A stretch of DNA of 64,000 bases from Altererythrobacter xiamenensis (GCF_900177715.1 NZ_FXWG01000001.1:993501-1057500), one strand, 5' to 3'. Shown: positions 16,222-24,955, counted from the stretch's first letter. Made by a program: numbers and translations. Notes: generated by a model not told the origin, from the sequence alone.

Positions 16222-17679
16222 TCATCCTCGCAGGAGTCCCAAGGCCTTGCTCTCTATTTCCTCCCGCCAGGCCACCTTCTCGAGCCATTCGGCTGGAATG
16301 CCGCTGGCACCGTAGAGCGTGCCGGCAAGCTGCCCGGCAATGGCGGCAGTGGTGTCGGCGTCACCGCCAAGATTGGCTGCGGTCAGAATGGCGGAGCGGA
16401 AATCGCTTGTTCGCCCGATCGACCAAAGGGCGGCCTTCAATGAGTGCGCAACGTAACCACTCGACCCGATGTCTTCACGCGAAGCACCGCGCCAGGACCC
16501 GCGCATGATGGTCTCGATCTTGCCGGCATGGTTGGACCTTCGAGGTGCAAGCACCTCGTGCCTTGGCTGGCCTGCAATCGCATCGGCAATAAGGTCTGCG
16601 TAGGCAACGCACGCACTCACCGCTTCAGGCGCGCCATGGGTTGTCTGGCTCTGGATCGCTGCAACCTTGCGCATCGTTTCCCGGTCCTGCCAGTGGCGGA
16701 TGGCGACAGGAGAAAGGCGCATGAGTGAGCCGTTGCCGGCGGACTGGGGATCGGTTGAACCGGCGATCGGATCTCCGCTCCGTTTCCAGCGCGATAGGGC
16801 AGAGGCTACCGTCCCGCCGATGTCGAAGCAGGAACCGGTGCACGAGTATTTGCCCTGATCACGCCAGGCGACAAAGCGCTCCATCAGATCTGCCGGATCG
16901 AACTCGTCGGTAGCGAGCAGGCTGTCCGCCAGCGCCAGCGCCATCGAGGTGTCATCGGTCCATTGGCCTGCTTGGAGCCCGAAAGGACCGCCTCCCACCA
17001 TGTCGATAAGCAAAGGATAGCTATCGCGCGATTTGAACTCGAGCGTTGTGCCTACTGCATCGCCCACCGCTAGACCGAGGAGTGCGCCGATCGCCCGGTC
17101 TTTGATGGCCTCGTGGCTGGCGGAAGGCGCTGACTCTTCGACCGGGGTATGGCCGAGCACATAGCGCTCCTGCGCGGGTGTCTCGATCGCGCCTTCTCTG
17201 ACCGCGCGGACCTCATTGATTGCATCTGCAGGGTCGGTTCCCAATTCGACGAGTAGTCTTGCTGCGATCGTACCGGCACGACCGAGACCGCCCTTGCAAT
17301 GGACCACCACGTTAAAGCCGTCCCTGATCCGCGCCCTCAAGCCCGGGCCATGGACCTGCCAGGCCTGCTCGAAGTCAGGGCCGGGGACCGAGACGTCTGC
17401 AATGGGTAAATGCAGCCAGTCCATGTGTCGCAGCACTGCCTGCTCGCCAATGCCATGCACTCCGAGATCGCTGATCTCGTGATCCTCGATCAGGGTGACG
17501 AGCGCAGCAGCACCGAAAGCCTGGATCGCGTCGAGGTCCAGTCCGAGGTCGCGGTCCCAGGCACCGGTCAGGGCACCGGACTGCTTCTTGCCGGGGCAAA
17601 AGGTGATCCCCACACTTCCGAGGCCCGGACCGACTTTCGCTTCTGCAATCTCGAGCGGGTGGGACTGACTTGTTCTCAT
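16222..17679 (-). CDS. Phosphatase / ADP-ribosylglycohydrolase fusion
   Basis: A 485-residue two-domain protein. Residues about 1-170 are a dual-specificity (CDKN3-like) phosphatase with the loop HCKGGLGRAGTIAA, i.e. the HCx5R signature (about 125-131). Residues about 185-485 are an ADP-ribosylglycohydrolase with the magnesium motifs GQWTDDTSMAL (about 240) and LGGDADTTAAIAGQLAG (about 443), plus GNGSLMRLSP. It should remove ADP-ribose from a target and also hydrolyse a phosphoester; natural substrates are unknown. The ATG at 17679 is used; a frame open to 17808 overlaps the upstream gene. It is last in an operon with DUF5681 and a DNA methyltransferase. Confidence 0.88.
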   Translation of the reverse strand: MRTSQSHPLEIAEAKVGPGLGSVGITFCPGKKQSGALTGAWDRDLGLDLDAIQAFGAAALVTLIEDHEISDLGVHGIGEQAVLRHMDWLHLPIADVSVPGPDFEQAWQVHGPGLRARIRDGFNVVVHCKGGLGRAGTIAARLLVELGTDPADAINEVRAVREGAIETPAQERYVLGHTPVEESAPSASHEAIKDRAIGALLGLAVGDAVGTTLEFKSRDSYPLLIDMVGGGPFGLQAGQWTDDTSMALALADSLLATDEFDPADLMERFVAWRDQGKYSCTGSCFDIGGTVASALSRWKRSGDPIAGSTDPQSAGNGSLMRLSPVAIRHWQDRETMRKVAAIQSQTTHGAPEAVSACVAYADLIADAIAGQPRHEVLAPRRSNHAGKIETIMRGSWRGASREDIGSSGYVAHSLKAALWSIGRTSDFRSAILTAANLGGDADTTAAIAGQLAGTLYGASGIPAEWLEKVAWREEIESKALGLLRG

Positions 17680-17737
17680 GGCTTTACCATTGCTTCCTTT
17701 CGAGCCGAAAGCCACTCGAAAGAAGACCGCCAGCCCT

Positions 17738-18160
17738 TCAGAATTCCTCCTCGGGGCCTTCCAATCGTTCACGCCACCGCCGGTTGCTTTCAGCGATCTC
17801 CTTCGCACGCTCTTCCTCTTCCTCGAAAACGAGGGTCACGGTCATCACCTCCTCCCCCTCCGCCGCTTCACGGTTCTTTTTGGCTGCGCGGTAGAGTTCG
17901 CTGACAAATCGAACGGCCTTGGGATCGCCCTGCATCGCGAGGTTGACCTGCCTCTTGAGCACGATCTCCATCTTGGTCATGCTCTTCTTCTTCCCGCCCT
18001 CGGTGATAGGCACGAGGGCGTTGAGCTCTCGGAGCATGATCTCCTCTTCGTTGCGCACCTTCTTTGGCCTGCCGCTTGGGTTACCCGATTGTCCCTTCTT
18101 GAACTGCGTATGCTTGGGGGGCTTCTTGAAACCTACCTCGTAATCCTTCTCCTCGGCCAT
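17738..18160 (-). CDS. DUF5681 protein
   Basis: A 140-residue charged protein with the DUF5681 hallmark near its start (KHTQFKKGQSGNPSGRPKK). An acidic, glutamate-rich C-terminus (FEEEEERAKEIAESNRRW) is probably helical. The family is found in phage-like and mobile regions and its role is unknown. The ATG overlaps the stop of the ParB-methyltransferase gene by one base (TAATG), so the two are coupled; the phosphatase/hydrolase fusion follows after 58 bases. Confidence 0.85.
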   Translation of the reverse strand: MAEEKDYEVGFKKPPKHTQFKKGQSGNPSGRPKKVRNEEEIMLRELNALVPITEGGKKKSMTKMEIVLKRQVNLAMQGDPKAVRFVSELYRAAKKNREAAEGEEVMTVTLVFEEEEERAKEIAESNRRWRERLEGPEEEF

Positions 18161-19494
18161 TACGCTGCCTCCTTGCCTTGAAGACGACGGGCAGCGACCT
18201 CCTCAAAGCTCTCGCCCGTCGCAGACAGGCGCGGCTCGGCATTCATTTCCTTCCCCAGGCGCCTGAGAGCACAGTCCACGTAGCCCGGGTCGAGCTCGAT
18301 GCCGTAGCCTCGCCGCTTTGCCCGGTGGGCTGCGACCAGTGTCGTTCCTACGCCGGCGAAAGGATCGAGAATGATGCCCTTTGGCTTCGAGCAATCGAGG
18401 ATCGCGTCCTCGACCATCTTGACGGGCTTGACCGTGGGATGATCGGCCAGGTCTTCATCGCGTCCTTTGCGGAACGTGTTCGCCCCGGCATAGGTCCATA
18501 GGTTGGTCCGGTATCTTCCTTTCTCGCCCAGGCCGAAGTTGTTGATGTGTTTGGCCGTCCCGACCTTCCAGACAAACACGAACTCGTGCTGCGAGCGATA
18601 GAATGTCCCCAAGCCTGCATTGGCCTTGGCCCACACGCAGATGTTCTTGAGCTCGGAATAGACCGCGCAGCCAGCCTCTTCCATCTCGCCCGCGTGGCGC
18701 CAGTCCATACAGATGAAGTGTATCGAGCCATTCGCACTGGACCGGGCCATGAGTGTCATGACTGTCCGCAGGAAAGCAGTGAACTCTGTCCGGGACATTT
18801 CGCCAGAGGCCATGGCGAACTCGCGGTGCTTCGCCTTGCCGAGGCCCGAAACATGGCCGGCGATAGGCACGTTATAGGGCGGGTCGGTGAAGACCATCTG
18901 CGCTGTCTCGCTTGCCAGGAGGCGCGTGTAGCTTTCAGGCTCGAGAGCATTTGCACATAGCAGGCGATGCGGGCCAATCTGCCAGAGGTCGCCAACTTCT
19001 GAAACCGCTGGCTCATTACCTGGAAGCTCAACCGGCGGTTCCTCTGGCTGACTTTCCTCTGTCTCCTCCTGACTTCGAAGAACGATGTGGTCGATCTCCG
19101 ATGCATCGAACCCAATCGCCTCGAGATCGAGATTGATGTCCTCATCGAGAAGAAGACCGAGTTCCTCGCCGAGGATGTCGAAATCCCATCCGGCCAGCTC
19201 AGCGAGCCTGTTGTCTGCAATGATGTAGGCACGCTTTTGAGCTCCGCTCATGTGCGACACCTGGATGGTAGGAACTTCCTTCATCCCGCGACGCTTCGCT
19301 GCGGCATGTCGTGCATGTCCGACAAGGATGTTGCCGGCTTCATCGATGATGATCGGATTGATGAAGCCGAACTCATCGAGCGACTTCGCGATCAGTTCGA
19401 TCTGCTTGTCAGTATGCGTACGGGCGTTGCGTGGATCGGGCGTAAGCTCCCCGAGCGGCATCAACGTGATTTTCAGTGCTGATAAGTTTCCCAT
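18160..19494 (-). CDS. ParB-domain DNA methyltransferase
   Basis: A 444-residue fusion. Residues about 10-100 are a ParB/Srx-like nuclease-fold domain (LTPDPRNARTHTDKQIELIA, GHARHAAAKRRGM). Residues about 185-430 are an N6-adenine/N4-cytosine methyltransferase with the catalytic motif FTDPPYN (about 203) before the SAM motif DPFAGVGTTLVAAH (about 381), the beta-class order. The start at 19494 (MGNLSALKITL) has AGGAGG upstream; a frame to 19563 adds nothing conserved. Such fusions are frequent in prophages and islands. No restriction enzyme lies beside it, so it is an orphan methylase. Confidence 0.92.
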   Translation of the reverse strand: MGNLSALKITLMPLGELTPDPRNARTHTDKQIELIAKSLDEFGFINPIIIDEAGNILVGHARHAAAKRRGMKEVPTIQVSHMSGAQKRAYIIADNRLAELAGWDFDILGEELGLLLDEDINLDLEAIGFDASEIDHIVLRSQEETEESQPEEPPVELPGNEPAVSEVGDLWQIGPHRLLCANALEPESYTRLLASETAQMVFTDPPYNVPIAGHVSGLGKAKHREFAMASGEMSRTEFTAFLRTVMTLMARSSANGSIHFICMDWRHAGEMEEAGCAVYSELKNICVWAKANAGLGTFYRSQHEFVFVWKVGTAKHINNFGLGEKGRYRTNLWTYAGANTFRKGRDEDLADHPTVKPVKMVEDAILDCSKPKGIILDPFAGVGTTLVAAHRAKRRGYGIELDPGYVDCALRRLGKEMNAEPRLSATGESFEEVAARRLQGKEAA

Positions 19495-19759
19495 GGTTAA
19501 ACCTCCTGGTTCTTCGTTCTTCACTCGGGCAGGTGAACCGGAGGCCAGGCGGTCGCAGCGCAACCCAAGCCAAGGCTTGCTGCCGCGGAAAGCGCCGGTT
19601 GATCAATGAGGTCGGAGGTAACAATCCACAGAAAAAACGTTTAGAATCTTGTGCTTGTGTCAATAGATTGATACATTTCGCTCAATTTGCGCGGCTTCGA
19701 GACCTAGGTTTCAGAGAAGCAACGCTGCTTTTCGCGGCAAATTCGCCACTCTAACTTTC

Positions 19760-19962
19760 GCTGTTCTCGGGATGAAAATTCCCTTTTAGGCGCGACAAAA
19801 TTCCCTGCTCGAAGGATGGCCGAGCGCGAATGCTCCGCAGTATTCCGCGGTTCTCAGCGGCGAGATGCCGGCAAGTTTCGAGATAATCCCTGAAAATTTC
19901 CCTGAAAGCAGGGAAAATTGGCTTGAGACTGGTTCGGTCGTGACTGCGTCACGCACCATTCA
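19760..19962. repeat. TTCCCTG-rich element, copy 1
   Basis: Contains TTCCCTG at 19801-19807 and 19898-19904, a variant at 19886-19892, and the inverted CAGGGAA at 19909-19915. The tail at 19943-19962 (ACTGCGTCACGCACCATTCA) starts 28 bases after CAGGGAA. Copy 2 near 40.2 kb has the same tail (18 of 20) at the same distance. The rest of the 19495-20119 gap shows no gene I can support. Confidence 0.6.
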
Positions 19963-20119
19963 TCCGGGTAGCGAACTCCAATCGGAGATTTCTCCAATAA
20001 TTCGAGCCGAAAGCCCGCAGTTCTGCGGGATTTCGGCGCTGGTCATGTTGGCATGAGGTCGGGAGACCCCACCAGGTAGCGCCAAACCAGGGCGCTTTTG
20101 GCCTGAAGTCTCCACTCGC

Positions 20120-20144
20120 AAAAAGCCCGCCTCACCGGGCGGGC
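20120..20144 (-). terminator. Rho-independent terminator after recombinase B
   Basis: On the minus strand GCCCGCC and GGCGGGC form a 7-bp GC stem around a 6-base loop, followed by a run of T, 22 bases after the recombinase stop codon. Confidence 0.8.
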
Positions 20145-20165
20145 CATTGTACCGTAATACTGCGC

Positions 20166-21815
20166 TTAGGAACTTGCGGAGAATCCCAGAAAGAACGCCT
20201 GCTCTTGCCAGTCGAGAGGCAAATCGGCGTTCATGAGGCGGTTGCGCGTCAGTCTCTTGGGCTGCCGCCCATCACAAATCGCTTCCACAATCTCGGGGCT
20301 CAGCCACGATATCCGTAGCAGTTTGGTCAACTGTTTGCGGCAACGTCCTTCCTGCTGAGCAAGCTGCAGCAGTGACTTATCTGGCTGGCCCAGAACTAGA
20401 GATTGGACATCTCGCGCCTGACGCAGAAGCTTCACGAGTGAGGCATCCGGCTTGCCAGGATGGTCAGCTGGTGCATCGAGCCGAAGCTTCGGCTCGCGGA
20501 ATGGTTTCTTTCGCAGGCGCGCGACGGCGTACTCGGTGGCCCCGCCCGCTCCATCCAGGCCCAGTCCTTCCGGCCGGATCGACAGGACAAGTCGCCGTTC
20601 TTCGACTTGGATGCTCGCCAGTATCTTGCCGATTGGCTCGCGCCAGACCGCCTCATTCTGAAGGTTGTTCGCCAGAGCCCCCGCATCCTTGAGCGCCCTC
20701 TCGAGCGTCGCTGCATCGTCGATCCTGAACAGGCGCCTGATGGCATGCTCGTCTGAAAGCAACGTTTTGAGCGCATCGACCACATGACGATCAAGCTGGC
20801 GCATGGGATAGCGCGTTGCCTTGGGCTGATCCGGCGCGGCGAGATCGCGGCGTGTCTCGTAGTAGCGGTAGCGCCTCGTCCCCTTGCAAGCGAAGGTCGG
20901 CACCATCGGCCTGCCCTGAGGATCGGTCAGCCGGCCAACCAGCAACGCATCGTTTTGTTTGTTTACGCCGGCCCGTCTGGGAGGTGCATTGGCTCTCAGC
21001 TTGGCCTGGACAGCATCCCACAGCGCTTCATCGACAATCGCTCGGTGCTCACCTTCATACGCCTTGCCCTTGTGAACGATCTTGCCTCGGTACACGGGGT
21101 TCTTGAGAAGGTGGAACAGGCTGCCCCGCTGAAAGGGAATGCCACCGCGGTGCGGCCCGCTGACCCGCTTCTGGACCTTTGTGACAATGCCTTCAGCCGC
21201 AAGCTCATCCAGCAGCGCGGGAGCAGAGGGCAGTGCGAGATAGCGCTGCATGATATGTCGCACGCGCTGCGCCTCTTCTTCCACTGGCACAAGCTTGCGC
21301 TCGATCGCCTGGTAGCCAAGCGGGACCGGCCCTCCCATCCACAAGCCCTTTTTCTTCGACGCAGCTATCTTGTCCCTGATCCGCTCGCTGGTCACTTCGC
21401 GGTCGAACTGGGCGAAGGAAAGCAGGACATTGAGCGTCAGGCGGCCCATGCTGGTCGTCGTGTTAAAGGCTTGTGTGACCGAGACGAAGCTCGCTTCCTT
21501 CGCATCGAGCCGTTCGACGATCTTGGCAAAGTCCGCGAGGCTGCGAGTCAGGCGATCAACCTTGTAGACAACGATAACGTCGACCTGTCCGGCATCGACC
21601 TCGGCGAGCAGCTCCTTGAGCCCGGGCCTGTCCATGTTGCCGCCCGAGAAGCCGCCATCGTCATAGCTTCTCTCGATCAGCTCCCATCCCTCGTGCTTCT
21701 GGCTACAAATGAACGCTTCACAGGCCTCACGCTGCGCATCGAGGCTGTTAAACTCCTGCTCCAGGCCATCCTCGGTCGATTTACGAGTATAGATTGCACA
21801 CCGGACCGTCTTCAT
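20166..21815 (-). CDS. Large serine recombinase, copy B
   Basis: A complete 549-residue serine recombinase. The resolvase domain (about 1-150) shows YTRKSTEDG with the catalytic Ser, GGFSGGNMDRPGLKELL, VYKVDRLTRSLADFAKI and FDREVTSERIRDK. Next comes the Recombinase domain (LGYQAIERKL, GPHRGGIPFQRGSLFHLLKN), then a basic C-terminal region without the full four-Cys ribbon. The start is the ATG at 21815, which overlaps the DUF2924 stop (TGATG); an earlier in-frame start at 21857 would overlap that gene. It is the last gene of module B and is followed by a good terminator. Confidence 0.95.
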   Translation of the reverse strand: MKTVRCAIYTRKSTEDGLEQEFNSLDAQREACEAFICSQKHEGWELIERSYDDGGFSGGNMDRPGLKELLAEVDAGQVDVIVVYKVDRLTRSLADFAKIVERLDAKEASFVSVTQAFNTTTSMGRLTLNVLLSFAQFDREVTSERIRDKIAASKKKGLWMGGPVPLGYQAIERKLVPVEEEAQRVRHIMQRYLALPSAPALLDELAAEGIVTKVQKRVSGPHRGGIPFQRGSLFHLLKNPVYRGKIVHKGKAYEGEHRAIVDEALWDAVQAKLRANAPPRRAGVNKQNDALLVGRLTDPQGRPMVPTFACKGTRRYRYYETRRDLAAPDQPKATRYPMRQLDRHVVDALKTLLSDEHAIRRLFRIDDAATLERALKDAGALANNLQNEAVWREPIGKILASIQVEERRLVLSIRPEGLGLDGAGGATEYAVARLRKKPFREPKLRLDAPADHPGKPDASLVKLLRQARDVQSLVLGQPDKSLLQLAQQEGRCRKQLTKLLRISWLSPEIVEAICDGRQPKRLTRNRLMNADLPLDWQEQAFFLGFSASS

Positions 21816-22228
21816 CACGACGCGCCAGTCAGCCCGAAGAAGCGTGGCCCAGACCATTTCGCACCGGTGATGTGCCGAGCGATCGCGGTGAGCGATGACC
21901 AGTGCTGGCCATCATATACAAAGCCTTCCTCGAGAACGGTGACGCTGTGTCCCTGACCGTGCCAGTCGCGTACCAGACGCGTGCCAGAAGTGAGCTGGCG
22001 CGAGGAGCCCGTAGTAACAGCCAATCGGGGATCCTCACTCAGCTCGCGCTTTGCATCCCTGCTCAAGCCACCGAGCGCCTTCTCCTGTATCTTCCAAGCC
22101 AGGCCGAGCCGAAGAAGCTTCACTGAGATGTTAGGCGCTGAAGATTTGACCTGGGCCTGCCACTCCGATCGCAGCTCAGCCAACGGCATCTCTCTAATCG
22201 CGTCGAGCCTCACTTCGAGCCGCGTCAT
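21815..22228 (-). CDS. DUF2924 protein, copy B
   Basis: A 137-residue DUF2924 protein. It shares with copy A the blocks KLLRLGLAWKIQEKALGGLS, GTRLVRDWHGQGHSVTVLE, GFVYDGQHWSSLTAIARHI and SGPRFFGLTG, but diverges in the N-terminal third. It overlaps DUF3489 upstream (ATGA) and the recombinase downstream (TGATG), so the three proteins are probably made in a fixed ratio. Confidence 0.87.
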   Translation of the reverse strand: MTRLEVRLDAIREMPLAELRSEWQAQVKSSAPNISVKLLRLGLAWKIQEKALGGLSRDAKRELSEDPRLAVTTGSSRQLTSGTRLVRDWHGQGHSVTVLEEGFVYDGQHWSSLTAIARHITGAKWSGPRFFGLTGAS

Positions 22229-22455
22229 GTGTTGGTCTCATTGACAAGCCGATAGATGCTGACGCCATCGGCAACGCTCCGCTCAACTACGTGCCCCCTC
22301 TTCTTCAGGCCGGTCAGTGCGGCCCTGACCGAATGCTTCTGCCAGCCAGTTGCCTGCATCATCTGCTCGAGGGTTGCGCCGCTCTTGCGCTGCATCAGCT
22401 TGGCGACTTGCGAAATCTTGGTTTGTCCAAACTTGTCTGATTGAGGCCTTGGCAT
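22225..22455 (-). CDS. DUF3489 small DNA-binding-like protein, copy B
   Basis: A 76-residue protein with the DUF3489 core (LMQRKSGATLEQMMQATGWQ, KHSVRAALTGLKKRGH, VSIYRLVNE). The start is the ATG at 22455: GGAG lies eight bases upstream, the spacing is identical to copy A, and the sequence upstream of it matches the non-coding leader of copy A. A frame open to 22569 would read through that leader and is rejected. Confidence 0.83.
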   Translation of the reverse strand: MPRPQSDKFGQTKISQVAKLMQRKSGATLEQMMQATGWQKHSVRAALTGLKKRGHVVERSVADGVSIYRLVNETNT

Positions 22456-22604
22456 GCGTGGTTCTCCTGGATCGGAGCCGCCCTGCGCGGCTCCCACCAC
22501 CCAAAGCCCCGTTTCGCGATCAGCGTCGGGGCAGCAGCCTCTTTGGCCTCGCTTCAATGACAGCACCAATGCTCGGTTCAGAGGGGAAGTCGAATGGTTT
22601 TTTG
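22456..22604 (-). promoter_or_regulatory. Conserved structured leader upstream of module B
   Basis: Counterpart of 2073-2218. The blocks 22553-22582 (30 bases) and 22586-22604 (19 bases) are identical to copy A. The inner hairpin here is GGAGCCGC, loop GCAGG, GCGGCTCC: a different sequence from copy A with pairing kept, which is the pattern expected of a selected RNA structure. The outer arms GGTGGT and ACCAC enclose the ribosome site. Confidence 0.6.
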
Positions 22605-22956
22605 GATGAATGCTAATGACCGCTTTGCGCCCTCACCTGAGACATTGCGATCCGAGATTTTAGGTCCAGAAAGCGGACGTATATCGTAACCACGAGTCGA
22701 ATAAGCTCTGGTGATGAATTGAAATTGCGGGACGGAGTGTGGCTTTCTAGGTCAGAGTAAGGGGGCGCCTTACCCTGACCTCCTCATCCGTCGATCAGGT
22801 GCATTTGGTTTGAGAGCGCCAAGCCAAGGACCGTTGCGGAAAGCAGAGCAATGAACGACGGACTTACCATACCTACTGTGCAGGACAGCAACTAATGCAA
22901 TCTTCTCAGCCGTATAGACACAAGGCCACGAAGGGATTGATCGCTAACCCGACACC
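22605..22956. other. Intergenic region with repeat and a strong hairpin
   Basis: No gene seen. 22642-22679 is the partner of the inverted 38-bp repeat at 16048-16085. 22751-22779 forms a hairpin (GTCAGAGTAAGG with CCTTACCCTGAC, one mismatch, 5-base loop) but has no T run on either strand, so a terminator role for the catabolic operon that ends at 22957 is uncertain. Confidence 0.5.
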
Positions 22957-23940
22957 TCAAGCAAGCGTGGTAAGGAAATCGATGAGAAGCCGATTGCAGT
23001 CTTTGGGCCGCTCCTGCTGTGTCCAGTGACCGCACCCATCAAGAATGTGCAGGCCGCGATTATCCGGCAATAGCTTCGTCATCGCAGACAGAGGTTCCTT
23101 GCCCGCGAGACGCGTCGCCAGATCGCGTGTTCCGCTGATAAACATGCTTGGCTGGGCGATGACATGGGATCCGCGCTGCGTCAGCATGTCATAGTCCCGC
23201 CGCCGGTTGCGATAGCGGTTCAGGGGACCGCGAAAGCCCGATTTGGCGAACTCGCCCGCAAGATACTCCACATCTTCGTAAGTGAGCCATGGCAGCGGCA
23301 TTGGCGGCTCTGGCAAGCCTTTCAGCAGGCCATCCCCAGGCTTCTTGTCGGTCGGCCAGGTCCCTTCCGGCGCGTCTCCGGACAAGGCGTAGTAGAACCG
23401 GCGGATCGTTGCGGCCCGATCGGCTTCAAGCTCGGCTTCCGCCTCTCCTATGCGCTGAAAATCATTGATGTAGAAGTATCTGCCGCGCTGAGTGAACACC
23501 TTGTCATGGATCATATCGGTCGGTTCGGACCCGGGTGCGGAGTGCGGAACGGAAAGGCCTGCGACCGCGCGAAATCTGTCCGGATGCACCAGGGCTGAAG
23601 TCCAGGCGATGGGTGCGCCCCAGTCGTGCCCGACAATGACGACCGGTTCGTCCGGCGAGAGCATTTCGGCCAGATTGGCGAAATCGCCCGCGAGTTCTTC
23701 CAGGCAATAGGCTTCGATTTCAGCGGGAGCGGAAGATCCCCCATAGCCCCTGACATCGGGAGCGACCACTCGCCAGCCAGCATTTGCGAGAGCGGGAATC
23801 TGGTGGCGCCAGCTGTACCAGCTTTCGGGAAAGCCGTGGATCAAGAGGACCACCGGTCCCGTACCCATTTCGGCGCAACGCAAGGTGATGCCGGGTTTCA
23901 CCTCGTAATGACAAAAGCGAATGTCTTCCAGAATACTCAT
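22957..23940 (-). CDS. Epoxide hydrolase (alpha/beta hydrolase fold)
   Basis: A 327-residue soluble epoxide hydrolase. It shows the oxyanion motif HGFPESWYSW (about 35), the nucleophile Asp in VGHDWGAPIAW (about 105) and the catalytic His in GCGHWTQQE (about 303). It should add water to an epoxide to give a diol through an alkyl-enzyme ester. Asp in the nucleophile elbow, rather than Ser, separates it from esterases; a haloacetate dehalogenase is the other possibility. It is the last gene of a minus-strand run with two GST-like proteins and a nitronate monooxygenase. Confidence 0.88.
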   Translation of the reverse strand: MSILEDIRFCHYEVKPGITLRCAEMGTGPVVLLIHGFPESWYSWRHQIPALANAGWRVVAPDVRGYGGSSAPAEIEAYCLEELAGDFANLAEMLSPDEPVVIVGHDWGAPIAWTSALVHPDRFRAVAGLSVPHSAPGSEPTDMIHDKVFTQRGRYFYINDFQRIGEAEAELEADRAATIRRFYYALSGDAPEGTWPTDKKPGDGLLKGLPEPPMPLPWLTYEDVEYLAGEFAKSGFRGPLNRYRNRRRDYDMLTQRGSHVIAQPSMFISGTRDLATRLAGKEPLSAMTKLLPDNRGLHILDGCGHWTQQERPKDCNRLLIDFLTTLA

Positions 23941-23998
23941 GGCTTTTCAGCCCGCCGTTGCGACCCGGGTCGCCATTTGTACCTTGGCGCAGACACAC

Positions 23999-24928
23999 TC
24001 ATGTTGCCTCTCTCACGATGAAGCCGACCTGAGGGAAGGTGATATTGACCGTTCCGGTGGCGGGATCGGTTCGCCTGATCACGATGCGTTGGCTGGTAGC
24101 GGCGAGGAGCTCTCCTGCGATGGGATCGCGACCGTAGTCATCGGCTGAAACGATCACCTGCTTTCCGATGAGATCGTGGGCCCCACCGGCTTCGTCGTGA
24201 CCGAGTGAAACGTCGGCCGGTTCCGCTCCAGCAGCCACCTGTATCGCATCGGCACCGCTGATCTCGGCCCGGTCGCCTTGGCCGATAGTCTCTATGGCCT
24301 CGCGCCATTGGTGGAGGCGTTCAAAGCCCTGCAGTAATTCGTCGGCCATGTCGGGGAAGACGGATGCGAGGAACCAGATGTTCATGTGCGCGGCGAGATC
24401 GCCGATGCCGGGTTTCGCGCCACCCAGATAATCGATTCCGGCGGAAGCGAGTGCGGATTCGATCCATCCTGCCTGCGCACGCCATTGTTCCTTGGCCGGT
24501 TCGGCGGCTGCGGCCATTGCCTTCACGTCGAAAGGTCGCCCTGACAGCTTTTCACGATCCTTGATAAATGCCGGGTCCACCTGGTCTCCGAGCGAGCCGA
24601 AAATGATCGCGACCGAATGCTGGAACCAGATGCGATCGGCCCAGATATTCACCGGCCAACTCGCGCCCAGATCGGTCTTCGGCTCAGGGTGGCGGCGCTC
24701 GATCTCGGCCATGATGGCCTGGCTGTCGCAGTAGATGTCGGCCCCGATCTGCATCACCGGTGCGCGGCGGTAGCCCCCGGTCAGCGGGATCAGAACCGGC
24801 TTCGGCATCATGTTGGGTGTGACAACCGATTTCCAGCGGAGGCCCTTGAGACCCAGCAGGAGGCGCACCTTGTTCGAGAACGGCGATGCATCGTAGTGAT
24901 GCAGGATGATGTCGTGACTGCCTGACAT
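23999..24928 (-). CDS. Glutathione S-transferase-like protein with C-terminal extension
   Basis: A 309-residue protein. The first 80 residues are a thioredoxin-fold GST domain (LHHYDASPFSNKVRLLLGL, then IYCDSQAIMAEIERRHP), followed by an alpha-helical GST C-domain to about 210. The last 85 residues are an extra domain rich in beta strands (IGKQVIVSADDYGRDPIAGE, RIVIRRTDPATG) that ordinary GSTs lack. GGAGG precedes the ATG at 24928 by eight bases. Conjugation or isomerisation of an electrophilic intermediate from the cluster is plausible. Confidence 0.8.
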   Translation of the reverse strand: MSGSHDIILHHYDASPFSNKVRLLLGLKGLRWKSVVTPNMMPKPVLIPLTGGYRRAPVMQIGADIYCDSQAIMAEIERRHPEPKTDLGASWPVNIWADRIWFQHSVAIIFGSLGDQVDPAFIKDREKLSGRPFDVKAMAAAAEPAKEQWRAQAGWIESALASAGIDYLGGAKPGIGDLAAHMNIWFLASVFPDMADELLQGFERLHQWREAIETIGQGDRAEISGADAIQVAAGAEPADVSLGHDEAGGAHDLIGKQVIVSADDYGRDPIAGELLAATSQRIVIRRTDPATGTVNITFPQVGFIVREAT

Positions 24929-24955
24929 GGCCAGTCCCTCCAAATCGAAGAATTT

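Noticed and set aside
22456..22569. N-terminal extension of the DUF3489 copy B gene
   Set aside because: This stretch matches the non-coding leader of copy A with an indel and without a shared reading frame, and the good ribosome site is at 22455.
1..22604. Composite transposon formed by the two recombinase modules
   Set aside because: The modules are too diverged to be two recent copies of one insertion sequence, and I find no target-site duplication outside them; the left end is outside the window.
22751..22779. Hairpin as terminator of the epoxide hydrolase operon
   Set aside because: It lies 178 bases beyond the stop and has no T run on the minus strand; recorded only within the gap description.
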